Assembly (NCBI GenBank): GCA_035455745.1
Contig: DATIEP010000055.1
Coordinates: forward strand, 62,001 to 126,000
Source of the DNA: JADGGM01 sp027307005
GTDB taxonomy: Bacteria > Gemmatimonadota > Gemmatimonadetes > Gemmatimonadales > Gemmatimonadaceae
DNA length: 64,000 nt
Direction: 5' to 3'
The number at the start of each line of letters is the position of its first letter. Positions within the stretch are counted from its first letter, which is position 1. The notes beneath the pieces were generated by a model. That model was not told the origin of the DNA, searched no databases, and was given only the letters and a program-made list of their open reading frames with translations. The translations under genes and the position numbers were made by a program. Positions 45,506-53,389 of this stretch are shown piece by piece.

Positions 45506-46491
45506 CGTGCGCCCCAGCGCACGCGCTCACCGCGCGTGTCGATGTGCACGAATGGTCCGTGCGCACGCGTCGCGTGATACAGCCCCACCCCGCCGATCAG
45601 ATCGGGATGCGCCGCTTCCACGCGGTCGACCGCATCGCGAATGACGCGAGCGTCGCGAAGATTCACGCGCCCGTCGTGATTCAGATCATCCATCCGGCCC
45701 GACTCGGTGTTGTCGACGAACACATCCGCCGCATCCCCGTACTGGTGACGGCTGTCGCGAGCACGACCACCGCGCTTGCCGACGCCGCGTCTGTTGTATT
45801 CCGGCGTCCGGAACCCCGACATGATCGTCAGGTGTGTCACGCGGACGCCGTGCGCATTCAGATCATCGATCACGAGTTCGAGCTTGTCGACCAACTTCGG
45901 GCTCAGCGCGAGGTACTTGGGCCACACGTCTTCCTGGTCGTGCGTTAGGAAGTCGCGGAGTTGAAAGTGCTCCGAAACCCAGGTGTCCTCGTTTACCGGC
46001 GTGACTTCGATGAAGCCATCCGGATCGGCGTACATCGAGTCGCGAGACGCGTGCCGTTCGTGCGGCCAAGTGCCAAGCCAATAGGACCCGATGCGTCCCC
46101 TTTGCTTTGCGGCGAACGGCACGAGCGAGATGAAGCAGAGCGGTTGCGTTAGAGCGCTATCATGAACGGCGTAGACGCCCGGGCGATCGAGTGCGCTGTC
46201 GCCGAACAATTCTTGGAGCGCATCGACGCCGTACGGATGCGACGGACTCACGAAGAGCGCGCGAAGTTTGCCGCTGCGGCCCACGAGTGAGTCGAGAAAC
46301 CAGAGACCTGCTTTGGCGGGAAGCGGCGCGCGCGCCGGAATGGGCGCGTCGATCGAATCGCGCAACGAAACAGCAACGCGCGCCGCGTCAGCGCGCGGTG
46401 CCGCGCCTGCGGCCGCTACGAGTGCGACTCCTGCACCGACGACTCGAACGGCGCGCGCGTAGCGATGCGCGCCTGTATGTGCACGGACCAT
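45502..46491 (-). CDS. M15-like peptidoglycan carboxypeptidase with EF-hand-like loop, paralogue 2
   Basis: A 329-residue exported protein with a signal peptide (AVRVVGAGVALVAAAGAAPRADA). Its C-terminal half matches its downstream paralogue closely. SGFRTPEYNRR, DSRHQYGDAADVFVD (zinc His and Asp near residue 242) and GPFVHIDTRG (last His near 317) are intact. An inserted segment contains DLNHDGRVNLRDAR, again an EF-hand/dockerin-like loop. The N-terminal half is a beta-rich domain shared with the paralogue. The gene directly follows the c-di-GMP-I type riboswitch, and its Shine-Dalgarno sequence abuts the aptamer. Confidence 0.82.
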   Translation of the reverse strand: MVRAHTGAHRYARAVRVVGAGVALVAAAGAAPRADAARVAVSLRDSIDAPIPARAPLPAKAGLWFLDSLVGRSGKLRALFVSPSHPYGVDALQELFGDSALDRPGVYAVHDSALTQPLCFISLVPFAAKQRGRIGSYWLGTWPHERHASRDSMYADPDGFIEVTPVNEDTWVSEHFQLRDFLTHDQEDVWPKYLALSPKLVDKLELVIDDLNAHGVRVTHLTIMSGFRTPEYNRRGVGKRGGRARDSRHQYGDAADVFVDNTESGRMDDLNHDGRVNLRDARVIRDAVDRVEAAHPDLIGGVGLYHATRAHGPFVHIDTRGERVRWGAR

Positions 46492-46496
46492 CGGCG

Positions 46497-46578
46497 CCTC
46501 CCCGGCAACCAGACTGACGGCAACGACGGGGCCGTCTCTTGGCTTTGCGCGTCGGCTCTTCGCAGCCGACTTGCCCTT
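46497..46578 (-). ncRNA. c-di-GMP-I (GEMM) riboswitch aptamer before the M15 gene
   Basis: Read on the minus strand, AGGGCAA (rc of 46571-46577) pairs with TTGCC (rc of 46505-46509) to close the aptamer. A 7-base hairpin follows, GTCGGCT and AGCCGAC around a loop containing GCGA, a GNRA-type tetraloop. Next comes the core CGCAAAGCC (rc of 46541-46549), almost invariant in GEMM RNAs. A second hairpin (GACGGC and GCCGTC) is followed by GGTTGCC. The second G of AGGGCAA corresponds to the base that specifies c-di-GMP rather than cGAMP. The GGGGAGG Shine-Dalgarno (46497-46503) abuts the closing helix. The assignment is from motif recall; no covariance search was done. Confidence 0.85.
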
Positions 46579-46587
46579 GGCAAGGAG

Positions 46588-46608
46588 CCCCCGTCACGAC
46601 GGGGGAGG
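46588..46608 (-). promoter_or_regulatory. Upstream hairpin with perfect complement to the Shine-Dalgarno
   Basis: On the minus strand CCCCCGT and ACGGGGG make a 7-base stem with a CGTG loop, directly upstream of the aptamer. Its 5' edge reads CCTCCCC, an exact complement of the GGGGAGG ribosome binding site of the M15 gene at 46497-46503. The stem may be a switch partner for translation control, or a terminator for the L,D-transpeptidase gene. No T-run follows. Confidence 0.4.
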
Positions 46609-46689
46609 AACTTCCCATAACCTTAGGGGGGACGCACTTCGCGGGAACCCGCAACCCGTGTCTACAAGCCAACTTGACTGACCAAACGG

Positions 46690-47541
46690 TCAATAAATGT
46701 ACACGGGCGTTCCGACCGGAACGATGCCGTACAGGTAATCGATGTCTTCATTGCGCAAGCGCACACACCCGTGGCTCGTCGCTTCGCCGACAGACTTGGG
46801 CTCATCGGTGCCGTGCAGGGCGTAGCCGTCGCCAAGGTCCAGCCGATGGCCGCCTAACGTGCCGCGGTATTTACGCTGATTCGTTCCGTAAGGCGGCACG
46901 ATGATGTTCTTGCCGTCGACGATTTCGCGGCCCTCGCCGGATTCGTACGGCACTTCGTGTCCGTCCGGATATTTCTTCACGACGTCGTTGCCGTCCACGG
47001 TGATCACCGCGCCGTCGGCCGCCGGCACCTTCTGCCCGCGCTTGAGCATCACGACGCCGAGCTTTCGCTTCTCGGCGATCTCGAGAAAGTGCCAATCGGG
47101 CGGCACCCACACCGGGCCCACATCCTTGCTCTGCACCGTGAGGCGGCCGCGCGGCGTGTCGAACTTGTATTCGTCGCGCCCGTCCTGCTTCACCAGCGTC
47201 TTGCCGCTGCCCACGGCGACGCGCGTCGTGTAGAACACGCTGTCGCCTAACTTGTACCAGAGCCGGCGGTCGGAGATGCTGACCACGATGTATGGCTTGT
47301 CCGCATCCGGGCCGGGACTCGCCTCCGCCATCGCCCGGCGCAGCGAGTCGGCCGTCACGCCGGCATCGCGCCGCACCTGGTCGAGCAGATCCCAGTTGCG
47401 GTTGAACACGATCCGGCTGATGTCACGCCGGTACCGCACCTGCAGCGTCGAATACAGCAACACGCCGGACGCCGCCACGACCGCCAACGCGATGCCGCCC
47501 AGCACGTACGCACCGCGTGGAATCGAGCGAAACGGATTCAT
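46690..47541 (-). CDS. L,D-transpeptidase (YkuD domain), active form
   Basis: A 283-residue protein with one N-terminal membrane anchor (YVLGGIALAVVAASGVLLYS). The YkuD catalytic domain has HGTDEPKSVGEATSHGCVRL near residue 250-264, the H-x(14-18)-SHGCxR active site with the nucleophilic Cys. VGPVWVPPDWHF and GGHRLDLGDGYALH precede it. The enzyme forms 3-3 crosslinks in peptidoglycan or attaches proteins to it. It lies 30 bases downstream of a degenerate paralogue, and its stop codon is followed by the riboswitch region for the M15 genes. Confidence 0.9.
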   Translation of the reverse strand: MNPFRSIPRGAYVLGGIALAVVAASGVLLYSTLQVRYRRDISRIVFNRNWDLLDQVRRDAGVTADSLRRAMAEASPGPDADKPYIVVSISDRRLWYKLGDSVFYTTRVAVGSGKTLVKQDGRDEYKFDTPRGRLTVQSKDVGPVWVPPDWHFLEIAEKRKLGVVMLKRGQKVPAADGAVITVDGNDVVKKYPDGHEVPYESGEGREIVDGKNIIVPPYGTNQRKYRGTLGGHRLDLGDGYALHGTDEPKSVGEATSHGCVRLRNEDIDYLYGIVPVGTPVYIY

Positions 47542-47571
47542 CGCCCGATCCTCGCGGCGCCCAACACGCCC

Positions 47572-48333
47572 TCAGTAGAAATAGACCACCATCCCTTTGG
47601 TTACGTTAGGCACGATCGCCTCCAGGTCCTCCGATCGCGCACGCACGCTGCCGGGCATCGTGTACGACGAATCGTTGAGGGGCCCGTTGGTCGGCAGCGA
47701 GTAGATCACCGTGCCGCCGTCCAGCACGATCGCCACGGGGCCCAACGCTTTCGTCAGCGTCCGCCGCGCCGCCGGCGGCGGCGTGAGCCCGCGATCCGTA
47801 TACACCCACTCCGGCACCTGCCAGGAATCGCTGTCGCTCAGCACCGCCTGCACTGCGCGTGCGCCGCGCGGGATCGCCAGATGCACCGTGTCCGGCGCCG
47901 TCCCGATCCGGCGCTCGGGTCCCATGCGGACTGGAATCGATCGCAGCAGCGCGCCCTGGCGTTCCAGATACATGCGGCCGCTGTCCACCGACACCGCGAG
48001 ATGAATCTCTTTCCCCCAGCGCGCCTGCCGGCGGATCAACTCCATCTCCATTTTCAGCCGCTTCGACCGCGAGCTCAGAATCGCATCGGCGCGCTGCCGC
48101 TCGAACTCGTCCATTCCCGCGCGAAGCCGCTGCGTTTCGGCTTCATATCGACCGCGCTTGTACAGCAGCCAGCCATCCAACGCGCAGCAGGCAATGATGA
48201 GCAGCACGATCGCCGACAACAGAGCGCGATGGTTGCGACGGAATCCGGAAAACGTCGGCCTGGCCGGCGGCGGCGGCTCGCTCGGGACGAGCCGCCGCAC
48301 CGATGGGTCGTTCGGAGGCTGAGGCGAAGTCAC
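47572..48333 (-). CDS. Degenerate L,D-transpeptidase-like protein
   Basis: A 253-residue protein with an N-terminal membrane helix (ALLSAIVLLIIACCALDGWLL) and a coiled coil at about residues 60-100. The C-terminal domain aligns with the neighbouring active L,D-transpeptidase: IHLAVSVDSGRMYL corresponds to YIVVSISDRRLWY, and the ends match (GMVVYFY and GTPVYIY). Where the active site should read SHGCVRL, it reads MPGSVRA near residue 226, so both the His and the nucleophilic Cys are replaced. It is probably not a transpeptidase and may be a regulatory partner. The ATG at 48333 overlaps the end of the SH3 gene. Confidence 0.75.
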   Translation of the reverse strand: MTSPQPPNDPSVRRLVPSEPPPPARPTFSGFRRNHRALLSAIVLLIIACCALDGWLLYKRGRYEAETQRLRAGMDEFERQRADAILSSRSKRLKMEMELIRRQARWGKEIHLAVSVDSGRMYLERQGALLRSIPVRMGPERRIGTAPDTVHLAIPRGARAVQAVLSDSDSWQVPEWVYTDRGLTPPPAARRTLTKALGPVAIVLDGGTVIYSLPTNGPLNDSSYTMPGSVRARSEDLEAIVPNVTKGMVVYFY

Positions 48334-49430
48334 CTGGCTGTAATGCTGAGTACGTCGAGCAACGGTACACCTGAAGGTTCACTGCGTCCCGATCTGACCC
48401 GCGCCGTTACCGTGATCGCTGCGAGAGGATCGATACGCTTGGCCTGATCGACCAGCGACGGCGGCAAAGCCAGGTATAGCAAGGAATTCTCCTGACCGGG
48501 TCCGCGCGCCAAAATGTATGGCTCGTCCGGAGCCATTCCTTTTCGTAATGGGTCCGCCGTCTCGACGGCGATCTTCTGGACCACCCACCGCACCACCTGT
48601 CCCCGATACCGATCGGGCTGCGCGCGGAGGTCCGCCGCGCTGATCATCGTCAACACTGTGCTGTCGGATGGACCGAGGTCCTGCGCCCGAACCCATCCTT
48701 CTACCTGCACGCGGACCCACCCCCGATCGCGCGCCACAGCGGTTACTCGCGCGCTCGAGTCGATGGTGCCGAGGCTCCCCGCGTCCGGCGCCATGTACAA
48801 CGTGGTGCGTCGCTCGAGCGCCAACGCCGTGACCGCCTGCGTCGCGCTGTCCGGAGCAACATCTCCCTCCGCGACGGCCGTACTGTCACCGGCGGACGGG
48901 CTGGCTGGCGCGGGATGACGCGCCACGGTGGTGCTAGCCACAGATTTCCGCGGCGTCACCTTCTTCGAGGGAGCTGCCTTTCGTGCGGCCACCTGCGGCG
49001 CGCTCGAATGCAGCGAGCTCGTGACCAGCCACCCCGTGCGACGCACTCGAATCCAGTCGCCGCGTGTGCTCACCTTGGTGAGACCGGTTCCGTCGGCGAC
49101 GAGCGCCAACACGCGACCGGACTTCGAAGGCGTCGCCCGCAAGAGAGCGCCGCCGTCGGCTTTGACCGAGATCGAGTAGCTCCCGCGATGCCCGCCAACC
49201 ACGCTTCGGTGTAGATATCCCTCGAGCGTCACCTTGGACCATCCGCGCTGCGATGCGGTCGGCGCCACCGTCGCGCCGCTTCTCACTTCAGCGACGGCGC
49301 TTCCTTTCGGCGCATCGCGCAGCGCGGTGTGCGAAGTCACGGTCGATTGCGCAGCAAGACACGCCGGAGTGAGCAGCATGCCGGCGATCCAAGTCGACCA
49401 CATCGCTGGATGGGGAGTGTGAGTGCGCAT
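48330..49430 (-). CDS. Exported SH3-type repeat protein
   Basis: A 366-residue protein. A signal peptide (MWSTWIAGMLLTPACLA) leads to several SH3b-like beta modules, with short glycine-tryptophan turns (RGWSKVTLEGYLHRSVV, RGDWIRVRRTGWLV and RGWVRVQVEGWVRAQDL), the pattern of bacterial SH3 domains that bind cell wall peptides. A Ser/Pro/Ala-rich linker lies between the second and third. The C-terminal 100 residues are a separate beta domain (ISAADLRAQPDRYRGQVVRW). The ATG at 49430 is chosen because it starts the signal peptide. It probably heads the wall-remodelling operon. Confidence 0.78.
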   Translation of the reverse strand: MRTHTPHPAMWSTWIAGMLLTPACLAAQSTVTSHTALRDAPKGSAVAEVRSGATVAPTASQRGWSKVTLEGYLHRSVVGGHRGSYSISVKADGGALLRATPSKSGRVLALVADGTGLTKVSTRGDWIRVRRTGWLVTSSLHSSAPQVAARKAAPSKKVTPRKSVASTTVARHPAPASPSAGDSTAVAEGDVAPDSATQAVTALALERRTTLYMAPDAGSLGTIDSSARVTAVARDRGWVRVQVEGWVRAQDLGPSDSTVLTMISAADLRAQPDRYRGQVVRWVVQKIAVETADPLRKGMAPDEPYILARGPGQENSLLYLALPPSLVDQAKRIDPLAAITVTARVRSGRSEPSGVPLLDVLSITAR

Positions 49431-49488
49431 ACATTTTGGGCGGCGCACGGCGCGTCGCAGTCTACCTTTAGGATTTAACACGGCAAAG

Positions 49489-51066
49489 ATGGCAACTCAG
49501 GGGGCGAAAAAGCGGCCGGTAGTGCTGATCGTGCTCGACGGCTGGGGTTATCGTGCCGAACGCGAAGGGAATGCTATCGCCATGGCCCGCACTCCCACCT
49601 GGGACGCTCTCTGGAAAGGGCATCCGCGGACGCTGCTCGAAGCCTCGGGTTTGGCCGTGGGACTGCCGCGCGGTCAGATGGGCAACAGCGAGGTTGGGCA
49701 TCTCAACTTGGGTGCGGGACGTGTCGTCCCGCAAGACATCGTTCGGATCGATGCCGCTATCGAGAGCGGCGATTTTTTTCGCAACGAGGTCTTCGTGGAC
49801 CTCTGTCGCGAGACCAAGAAGCGATCCGCCACCCTGCACCTCGTTGGGCTGATCGGCAACGGCGGCGTCCACGCCGTCGACAGGCATCTCTTCGCACTCA
49901 TCAACCTCGCGTCCAGGCTCGAGATGCCACGGGTGGCCATCCACGCGCTGCTCGACGGCCGCGACACCTTGCCCCGCTCCGCGCTCCGCTACATGGAGGA
50001 GACGCTCACGCACGCGTCGGGTAAAGCGGTCGTCGCGTCGTTGGGCGGACGGTACTACGGCATGGACCGGGACAAACGCTGGGATCGCACCAAGCTCTGG
50101 TACGATGCCATGGCGCTTGGGCGCGGGCCGCAAGCCGAGGACCCGATTGCCGCCATCCGGGCCGCGTACGACCGGGGCGAGAGCGATGAGTTCATCAAAC
50201 CGGTTGTGATCGCGCAGGACGGTACGCCGGTGGCGCCGATGCGCGACGGCGACGGCGTCATTTTCTTCAATTATCGGGCGGACCGCATGCGCCAACTCGT
50301 GCGCGCCGTGACGAGCGACGAGTTCGACGGGTTCGAGATCGAGAAGCGTCCCGGGGTACGCGCCGCATCGATGACGATGTACGACGAGACCTTCACGATT
50401 CCCGTCGCGTTTCCGCCGCTGGTGCTGTCCCAGATCGTCGCCGAAGTGCTCTCGGAGCACGGACGCACACAATTCCGGACGGCGGAAACCGAGAAATACG
50501 CGCACGTGACGTATTTCTTCAACGGCGGCTTCGAGTCGCCGTATCGAGGCGAGATCCGCGAGCTCGTGCCGAGTCAGAAGGTCGCGACGTACGATCTCGC
50601 GCCCGAGATGAGCGCGAATCCGGTGACCGATGTGCTGTGCCGCGCGATCCGCTCGTGCGAGCACGATTTCATTCTGTGCAACTACGCCAACGGCGACATG
50701 GTTGGCCACACGGGCATGATTCCGGCGGCGATCACCGCCGTGGAGACCGTCGACGCGTGCCTCGGCCGCGTCCTGACCGTGGCCGATGACGTCGGGGCGC
50801 GGCTGATCGTGACCGCGGACCACGGCAACTGCGAAATGATGATCGACCCCGAAACCGGCGGCCCGCACACGGCGCACACGACGAATCCCGTTCCGTTGGT
50901 CATCGTCGACCCGGACGGCGAGCCGCCCTTGCGCGGCGGCGGTGCGTTAGGCGACGTCGGCCCGACGCTGCTCACCATGCTCGGCCTCGAGCAGCCCGTC
51001 GAGATGACCGGGCGGGACCTGAGGCAAGCTCACGCGCATACCCCTCGTGCAGGAGTCCATCCGTGA
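49489..51066 (+). CDS. gpmI: 2,3-bisphosphoglycerate-independent phosphoglycerate mutase
   Basis: A 525-residue iPGM of full length. VVLIVLDGWGYR has the first metal Asp. GQMGNSEVGHLNLGAGRVV contains the catalytic Ser (GNSEVGH). IHALLDGRDT, GRYYGMDRDKRWDR, FNYRADRMRQL, and VCANYANGDMVGHTG-type residues (FILCNYANGDMVGHTG) follow. VTADHGNCEMM and GGPHTAHTTNPVP supply the remaining metal ligands. It interconverts 3- and 2-phosphoglycerate in glycolysis. The ATG at 49489 follows an AT-rich patch (CCTTTAGGATTTAAC) that may hold the promoter. It couples to the next gene with GTGA. Confidence 0.96.
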   Translation: MATQGAKKRPVVLIVLDGWGYRAEREGNAIAMARTPTWDALWKGHPRTLLEASGLAVGLPRGQMGNSEVGHLNLGAGRVVPQDIVRIDAAIESGDFFRNEVFVDLCRETKKRSATLHLVGLIGNGGVHAVDRHLFALINLASRLEMPRVAIHALLDGRDTLPRSALRYMEETLTHASGKAVVASLGGRYYGMDRDKRWDRTKLWYDAMALGRGPQAEDPIAAIRAAYDRGESDEFIKPVVIAQDGTPVAPMRDGDGVIFFNYRADRMRQLVRAVTSDEFDGFEIEKRPGVRAASMTMYDETFTIPVAFPPLVLSQIVAEVLSEHGRTQFRTAETEKYAHVTYFFNGGFESPYRGEIRELVPSQKVATYDLAPEMSANPVTDVLCRAIRSCEHDFILCNYANGDMVGHTGMIPAAITAVETVDACLGRVLTVADDVGARLIVTADHGNCEMMIDPETGGPHTAHTTNPVPLVIVDPDGEPPLRGGGALGDVGPTLLTMLGLEQPVEMTGRDLRQAHAHTPRAGVHP

Positions 51067-51761
51067 AGCGCACCTGCGCTGTTCTTTCGTTGGCCGCCGT
51101 CGCGGCAGTGGCGACGGTCGCACCGGCGCAGGTCGGCTATCCGCCAACCGCCAGCCCGTATCAGGATTTTTCCAACAAGCAGGAATTCACGATCTACAGC
51201 GGCTGGTTCACCGGCGCCACGGGACGCGCCGGCGTCGCCCCGCAGGGCGGACCGCTGCTCGGCGTGCGCTACGGCCTCAAGTTAGGCGGACCGGTGGAGA
51301 TGGATGCGCACGTCGCGCGCGTGTTCACCCAGCGGGATGTGGTGTCGCCCGGCGTGCTCGGACCGGCACGGAATCTCGGCGCCTTCTCGCTGCCGCTGTA
51401 CCTGGCCGACGTCGGTCTCACGTTCAACATGACAGGTGCCAAGAGCTGGCACCATCTCGTCCCCACCTTCGGCTTTGGCGGCGGCGTGGTGTCCGACGCC
51501 GGCACGGCCAAGGACATTGGCGGCTTCCACATCGGAACCGCATTCGCGATCACCTTCGGCGCCGGCCTGCGCTACGTGCCCGGCGGCCACTGGTCCCTGC
51601 GCGCCGAGCTCTCGGACGACATGTATCAGGCCCAGTATCCGAATTCGTATTTCACGGCGCCGCCCGGGGTCAAATCGGTGCTTCCGGCCTCGTCGGCGCA
51701 GAACCAGTGGCTGCACAACGGCGTGCTCGCGTTAGGCATCTCGTATCTCATCGGGCGCTGA
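51063..51761 (+). CDS. Exported outer-membrane beta-barrel-like protein
   Basis: A 232-residue protein starting with GTG in a GTGA overlap with gpmI. A signal peptide (CAVLSLAAVAAVATVAPA) precedes a beta-rich protein with alternating polar and hydrophobic residues (SLPLYLADVGLTFNMTGA, HIGTAFAITFGAGLRYV), ending in LGISYLIGR. This looks like a small outer-membrane beta-barrel of 8-10 strands. No function can be assigned. Position after gpmI looks incidental. Confidence 0.7.
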   Translation: MKRTCAVLSLAAVAAVATVAPAQVGYPPTASPYQDFSNKQEFTIYSGWFTGATGRAGVAPQGGPLLGVRYGLKLGGPVEMDAHVARVFTQRDVVSPGVLGPARNLGAFSLPLYLADVGLTFNMTGAKSWHHLVPTFGFGGGVVSDAGTAKDIGGFHIGTAFAITFGAGLRYVPGGHWSLRAELSDDMYQAQYPNSYFTAPPGVKSVLPASSAQNQWLHNGVLALGISYLIGR

Positions 51762-51774
51762 GCCGCGCCGTCCA

Positions 51775-52203
51775 ATGGCAGGCGCCGTCGCCCAACTCAG
51801 CCGTCGCGTCGATTTCGCCGCCGCGCACCGCTATCGACGCCCGGACTGGAACGAGGAGCGCAACCGCAGCGTGTTCGGCGCCTGCGCGAACCTCAACTAT
51901 CATGGGCACGATTACGCGTGCACGGTGACCGTCCGCGGCGCCATCGATGACACGACCGGAATGGTCATCGACCTCGGTCTCCTCGACCGCATCCTGGACG
52001 ATGAGATCTTTGCCCGCTTCGATCACCGCAACATCAACATGGACGTTCCCGAATTCGCCGACGGACGGCTCGTGCCCACCGGCGAAAACATCGCCCGGTT
52101 CATCTTCGAGCGCGTCCAGCCGCGCCTGCCCGCCGGCGTCGAGCTCGTCCGGGTGGATCTCGCCGAAGATGAAACGCTGTCGGCGACGTTCGGCGGGCGT
52201 TAG
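51775..52203 (+). CDS. 6-pyruvoyl-tetrahydropterin synthase-like protein
   Basis: A 142-residue T-fold enzyme. DFAAAHRY, and NYHGHDY give the three zinc-binding His. The catalytic Cys sits in FGACANLNYHGHDY (C-x5-HGH), as in eukaryotic and BH4-type PTPS. QueD proteins usually have C-x3-HGH. GMVIDLGLLDRIL, FDHRNINMDVPEFAD and PTGENIARFIFERV follow, closely like the BH4-type PTPS pattern. It may act in tetrahydropterin synthesis from dihydroneopterin triphosphate. The adjacent mobA, mobB and moeA genes are for another pterin, Moco. The TAG stop is inside a GTTAGGC word. Confidence 0.82.
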   Translation: MAGAVAQLSRRVDFAAAHRYRRPDWNEERNRSVFGACANLNYHGHDYACTVTVRGAIDDTTGMVIDLGLLDRILDDEIFARFDHRNINMDVPEFADGRLVPTGENIARFIFERVQPRLPAGVELVRVDLAEDETLSATFGGR

Positions 52204-52233
52204 GCCGCCGGTGCCGGCGCCGCCGTCGGCTCG

Positions 52234-52887
52234 ATGACCATCGCCGGCCCCTGCACCGGCGTCATCCTCGCCGGTGGTGAGGCGCGCCGGTATGGCGGCG
52301 CACCCAAAGGCCTCGAGCGCGTGGGCGGCCGCCGCGTGATCGATCGCGTCGCCGATGCGCTCGCCATCGCCGCCGATGACCTGCTGCTCGTCGCGAACGA
52401 TCCGGCGGCCGCGTCCTGGATACCTGGCCTGCGCGTCGCCACGGATGTGCGGCCCGGCAACGGAAGCCTGGGCGGTATCCACGCCGCGCTCACACATGCC
52501 CGGAGGCCCGTGCTCGTCGTTGCCTGGGACATGCCCTTCGTGTCCGCCGGCCTGCTGACCGCCCTGCGCGCGCTCGGCCGCGACGCCGACGTCGCAGTCC
52601 CCGAAAGCGCATCGACACGTGGTGTCGAGCCGCTGTGCGCGTATTATGATCCAGCGTGCTTGGTCGCCATCGAGCGCCGCCTCGATGCCGGCGACCGCCG
52701 CGTCGTCGGGTTCTTCGACGAGGTGCGCGTCGCGAAACTGCACGACGCGGACGTCCGCGCCTTCGGCGATCCCGCGGTGCTGTTCATGAACGTCAATTCA
52801 CCGGACGAGCTCGCGCTCGCAGAGCGATATGCCGCACGCATCGACGCCACCCATGGTGGCGATCATCGGCCGGAAGCACCACGGTAA
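52234..52887 (+). CDS. mobA: Molybdenum cofactor guanylyltransferase
   Basis: A 217-residue MobA. GVILAGGEARRYGG followed by PKGLERVGG is the nucleotide-binding LAGGxxxRxGxxK start, here one residue shifted. VVAWDMPFVSAGLL contains the metal-binding Asp, and VNSPDELALAERYA the closing helix. The enzyme attaches GMP to Mo-molybdopterin. The gene overlaps mobB by 59 bases and is part of the Moco set mobA-mobB-(dacB)-moeA. Confidence 0.88.
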   Translation: MTIAGPCTGVILAGGEARRYGGAPKGLERVGGRRVIDRVADALAIAADDLLLVANDPAAASWIPGLRVATDVRPGNGSLGGIHAALTHARRPVLVVAWDMPFVSAGLLTALRALGRDADVAVPESASTRGVEPLCAYYDPACLVAIERRLDAGDRRVVGFFDEVRVAKLHDADVRAFGDPAVLFMNVNSPDELALAERYAARIDATHGGDHRPEAPR

Positions 52888-53389
52888 GACGACCCTCACG
52901 GTGCGTCTCGCCGCGGAGCTGCACCGCCGCGGCTATCGCGTGATGACCATCAAGCACGGCACGCACACCTTCGAGATCGACCCCGAAACCACCGACACCT
53001 ACCGCCACTATCACGAAGGACTCGCCGAAAAGGTCGCGATGTCCGCACCCGACAAATTCGCGCTCATCGAGCGGTGGACCGATCCGTTAGGCCCGGAGGA
53101 CATCGCGCGCCGCTACATGGCCGACGCCGACATCGTCTTGTGCGAGGGATTCAAGCAGTCCGCGTTGCCCAAGATCGAAGTGTTCCGCACCGCCGCGGCC
53201 GTGCACGAGCACGCGCCGCTCTACGACCCTGCATCGCCGCAGGCATCCAAGTACCTCGCCATCGTCACCGACACGCCGGGGATCGCTCCGGGCGTGCCGG
53301 AAATCTCCTTCGCCACACCGGAGTGGTTGGAGACGGTGGCTGATCTCGTCGAGCGCCGCGTGATGCGGCGCGGGAGTGAGTCGAAATGA
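52829..53389 (+). CDS. mobB: Molybdopterin-guanine dinucleotide biosynthesis adapter MobB
   Basis: A 186-residue P-loop protein. VAIIGRKHHGKTTLTVRLA is the Walker A motif, VMTIKHGTHTFEID the His-Asp pair of MobB, and LCEGFKQSALPKIEVFR the conserved effector block. MobB helps MobA deliver GTP. The start is at 52829 or an ATG at 52853; both overlap mobA. The ATGA overlap with the following penicillin-binding protein gene suggests co-translation. Confidence 0.9.
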   Translation: MPHASTPPMVAIIGRKHHGKTTLTVRLAAELHRRGYRVMTIKHGTHTFEIDPETTDTYRHYHEGLAEKVAMSAPDKFALIERWTDPLGPEDIARRYMADADIVLCEGFKQSALPKIEVFRTAAAVHEHAPLYDPASPQASKYLAIVTDTPGIAPGVPEISFATPEWLETVADLVERRVMRRGSESK

